From JBBIJR01 sp037445875 (GTDB taxonomy: Bacteria > CLD3 > SB21), in assembly GCA_037445875.1 (NCBI GenBank), contig JBBIJR010000087.1, positions 1 through 13,038 of the forward strand: a stretch of DNA of 13,038 nt. Direction: 5' to 3'. Within the stretch, counting starts at the first letter, position 1; each line of letters opens with the position of its first letter. The notes beneath the pieces were generated by a model that saw only the letters and a list, made by a program, of their open reading frames with translations, ran no database searches and was not told where the DNA came from. The position numbers and the translations under genes were made by a program. Below are positions 12,305 to 13,038 of this stretch, piece after piece.

Positions 12305-13038
12305 ACGTTGAAGTACTTCGCCTGCGGATGATGGACCACGATCGCACTGGTGGATTGCTCCGGCTCGAGGTGAAATTCGTCTGTGAGCGAAACACCGATC
12401 CGCCCGGGTTCGAGGAGAGTAAAGAGCTTTTTCTGATCCTCCAGATTGGGACAGGCCGGATAGCCGAAGCTGTACCGTGAACCCCGGTATTGCTGCTGGA
12501 ACAGTCGGCGAATATCGGGACTGTCCTCCGCAGAGACCTGCAGTTCCGCCCGTATCGTCCGATGCCAGTATTCGGCCAGCGCTTCGGCCGCTTCTACGCT
12601 CAATCCGTGAAAATAGAGATAGTCGGCATAGTTGTTATCGGCGAAAAGCTGAGCTGCGAATTCCGATGCCCTCCGCCCGACCGTGACGAGCATGCAGCCG
12701 AGGACGTCCATCCTGCCCGACGACAGCGAGGAGAAGAAATCGGAGATACAGTAGAACGGTGCTCGCGGCTGTCTCGGGAAGGTGAACCGCAGCCGTTCCG
12801 TTTTTTCGTCCTCCCCGTACACGATGAGATCGTTTCCTTGCGCCTGGCACGGAAAGTAGCCGTATACCACTCGGGGCTGAAGAAGCCCCTCCTCCACTGC
12901 ACGCTGTTTCCACCGCTCAAAAATCGGCCGCACCGTCTCTTCCGTGAACGTTTCGTATTCTTTCGGTTTCATGGAGCCGCGAGTGAACTGCCATTGGCCC
13001 CGAAACAAGGCGATCTCATTGTTGAAGGGATAGACATC
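12301..13038 (-). CDS. metH: MetH C-terminus, reactivation (AdoMet-binding) domain of B12-dependent methionine synthase, 5' part outside window
   Basis: 245 visible residues, open to the right edge; the visible frame begins with Asp-Val-Tyr-Pro, so there is no start codon in the window, and a TTG at 13008 is an internal Leu. It matches the MetH activation domain, which binds S-adenosylmethionine and a flavodoxin-type reductant to re-methylate oxidised cob(II)alamin. Signatures: ALFRGQWQF near the start, the AEALAEYWHRTIRAEL helix, the AdoMet-binding R-x-x-x-GYPACP near residue 195, and the end motif HPQAKYF. Full MetH is about 1200 residues, so four fifths lie outside; a free-standing reactivation protein cannot be excluded from this fragment. 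The gene converges on the DUF1573 gene and the two stop codons share CTAG. Confidence 0.93.
   Translation of the reverse strand, partial: DVYPFNNEIALFRGQWQFTRGSMKPKEYETFTEETVRPIFERWKQRAVEEGLLQPRVVYGYFPCQAQGNDLIVYGEDEKTERLRFTFPRQPRAPFYCISDFFSSLSSGRMDVLGCMLVTVGRRASEFAAQLFADNNYADYLYFHGLSVEAAEALAEYWHRTIRAELQVSAEDSPDIRRLFQQQYRGSRYSFGYPACPNLEDQKKLFTLLEPGRIGVSLTDEFHLEPEQSTSAIVVHHPQAKYFNV

Noticed and set aside
1..13038. Prophage, transposon, CRISPR or defence-system content
   Set aside because: No repeat arrays, transposase or integrase motifs, tRNA or attachment-like direct repeats were seen; all long genes belong to housekeeping or envelope families.

Overview
The window looks like chromosomal DNA of a G+C-rich member of the Bacteroidota/Chlorobiota (FCB) group, probably from a draft or metagenome assembly because it holds a run of ten N. 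This is an inference. It rests on a fused CcoN-CcoO oxidase subunit, a one-heme CcoP, ccoI and ccoS placed ahead of the structural genes, a secreted Vps10/sortilin-type propeller protein, a DUF1573 protein, and one Bacteroidota-style promoter (TTTG-N19-TAnnTT). I cannot name a genus.

Left part (1-8094, minus strand, read right to left): one very compact operon for a cbb3-type (high-affinity) cytochrome c oxidase and its assembly factors. The order is ccoI (copper P-type ATPase), ccoS, ccoNO fusion, ccoQ, ccoP, ccoG, ccoH, then a DsbD_2/TauE-SafE-like membrane protein cut by the left edge. Gaps are 11 nt or less and ccoQ/ccoP overlap, so co-transcription is likely. CcoNO, CcoQ and CcoP form the oxidase. 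CcoG, CcoI and probably the TauE/SafE-like protein handle copper for the CuB site. CcoS and CcoH act in cofactor insertion and assembly.

Middle (8095-8528): a 434-bp AT-rich divergent intergenic region. It holds a perfect inverted repeat of Crp/Fnr geometry (ATGAC-N4-GTCAT), a -7-like element facing ccoI, a G+C hairpin followed by a T run, and a -33/-7 promoter facing right.

Right part: a 1083-residue exported Vps10/BNR propeller protein with eleven Asp-box motifs, then a small exported DUF1573 protein, both on plus. Converging on them from the right edge is the C-terminal reactivation domain of cobalamin-dependent methionine synthase (metH), whose stop codon overlaps the DUF1573 stop in a shared CTAG.

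Most notable points: (1) the ten-N gap inside ccoNO creates an artificial frameshift, and motif and ligand spacing predict that only 3 bases are missing; (2) CcoI has Cys-Gly-Cys where P1B ATPases normally have Cys-Pro-Cys, with the other copper-site residues intact; (3) the oxidase has two c-type hemes rather than three. I see no CRISPR array, transposon, rRNA or tRNA, and nothing that clearly forms an undescribed system.
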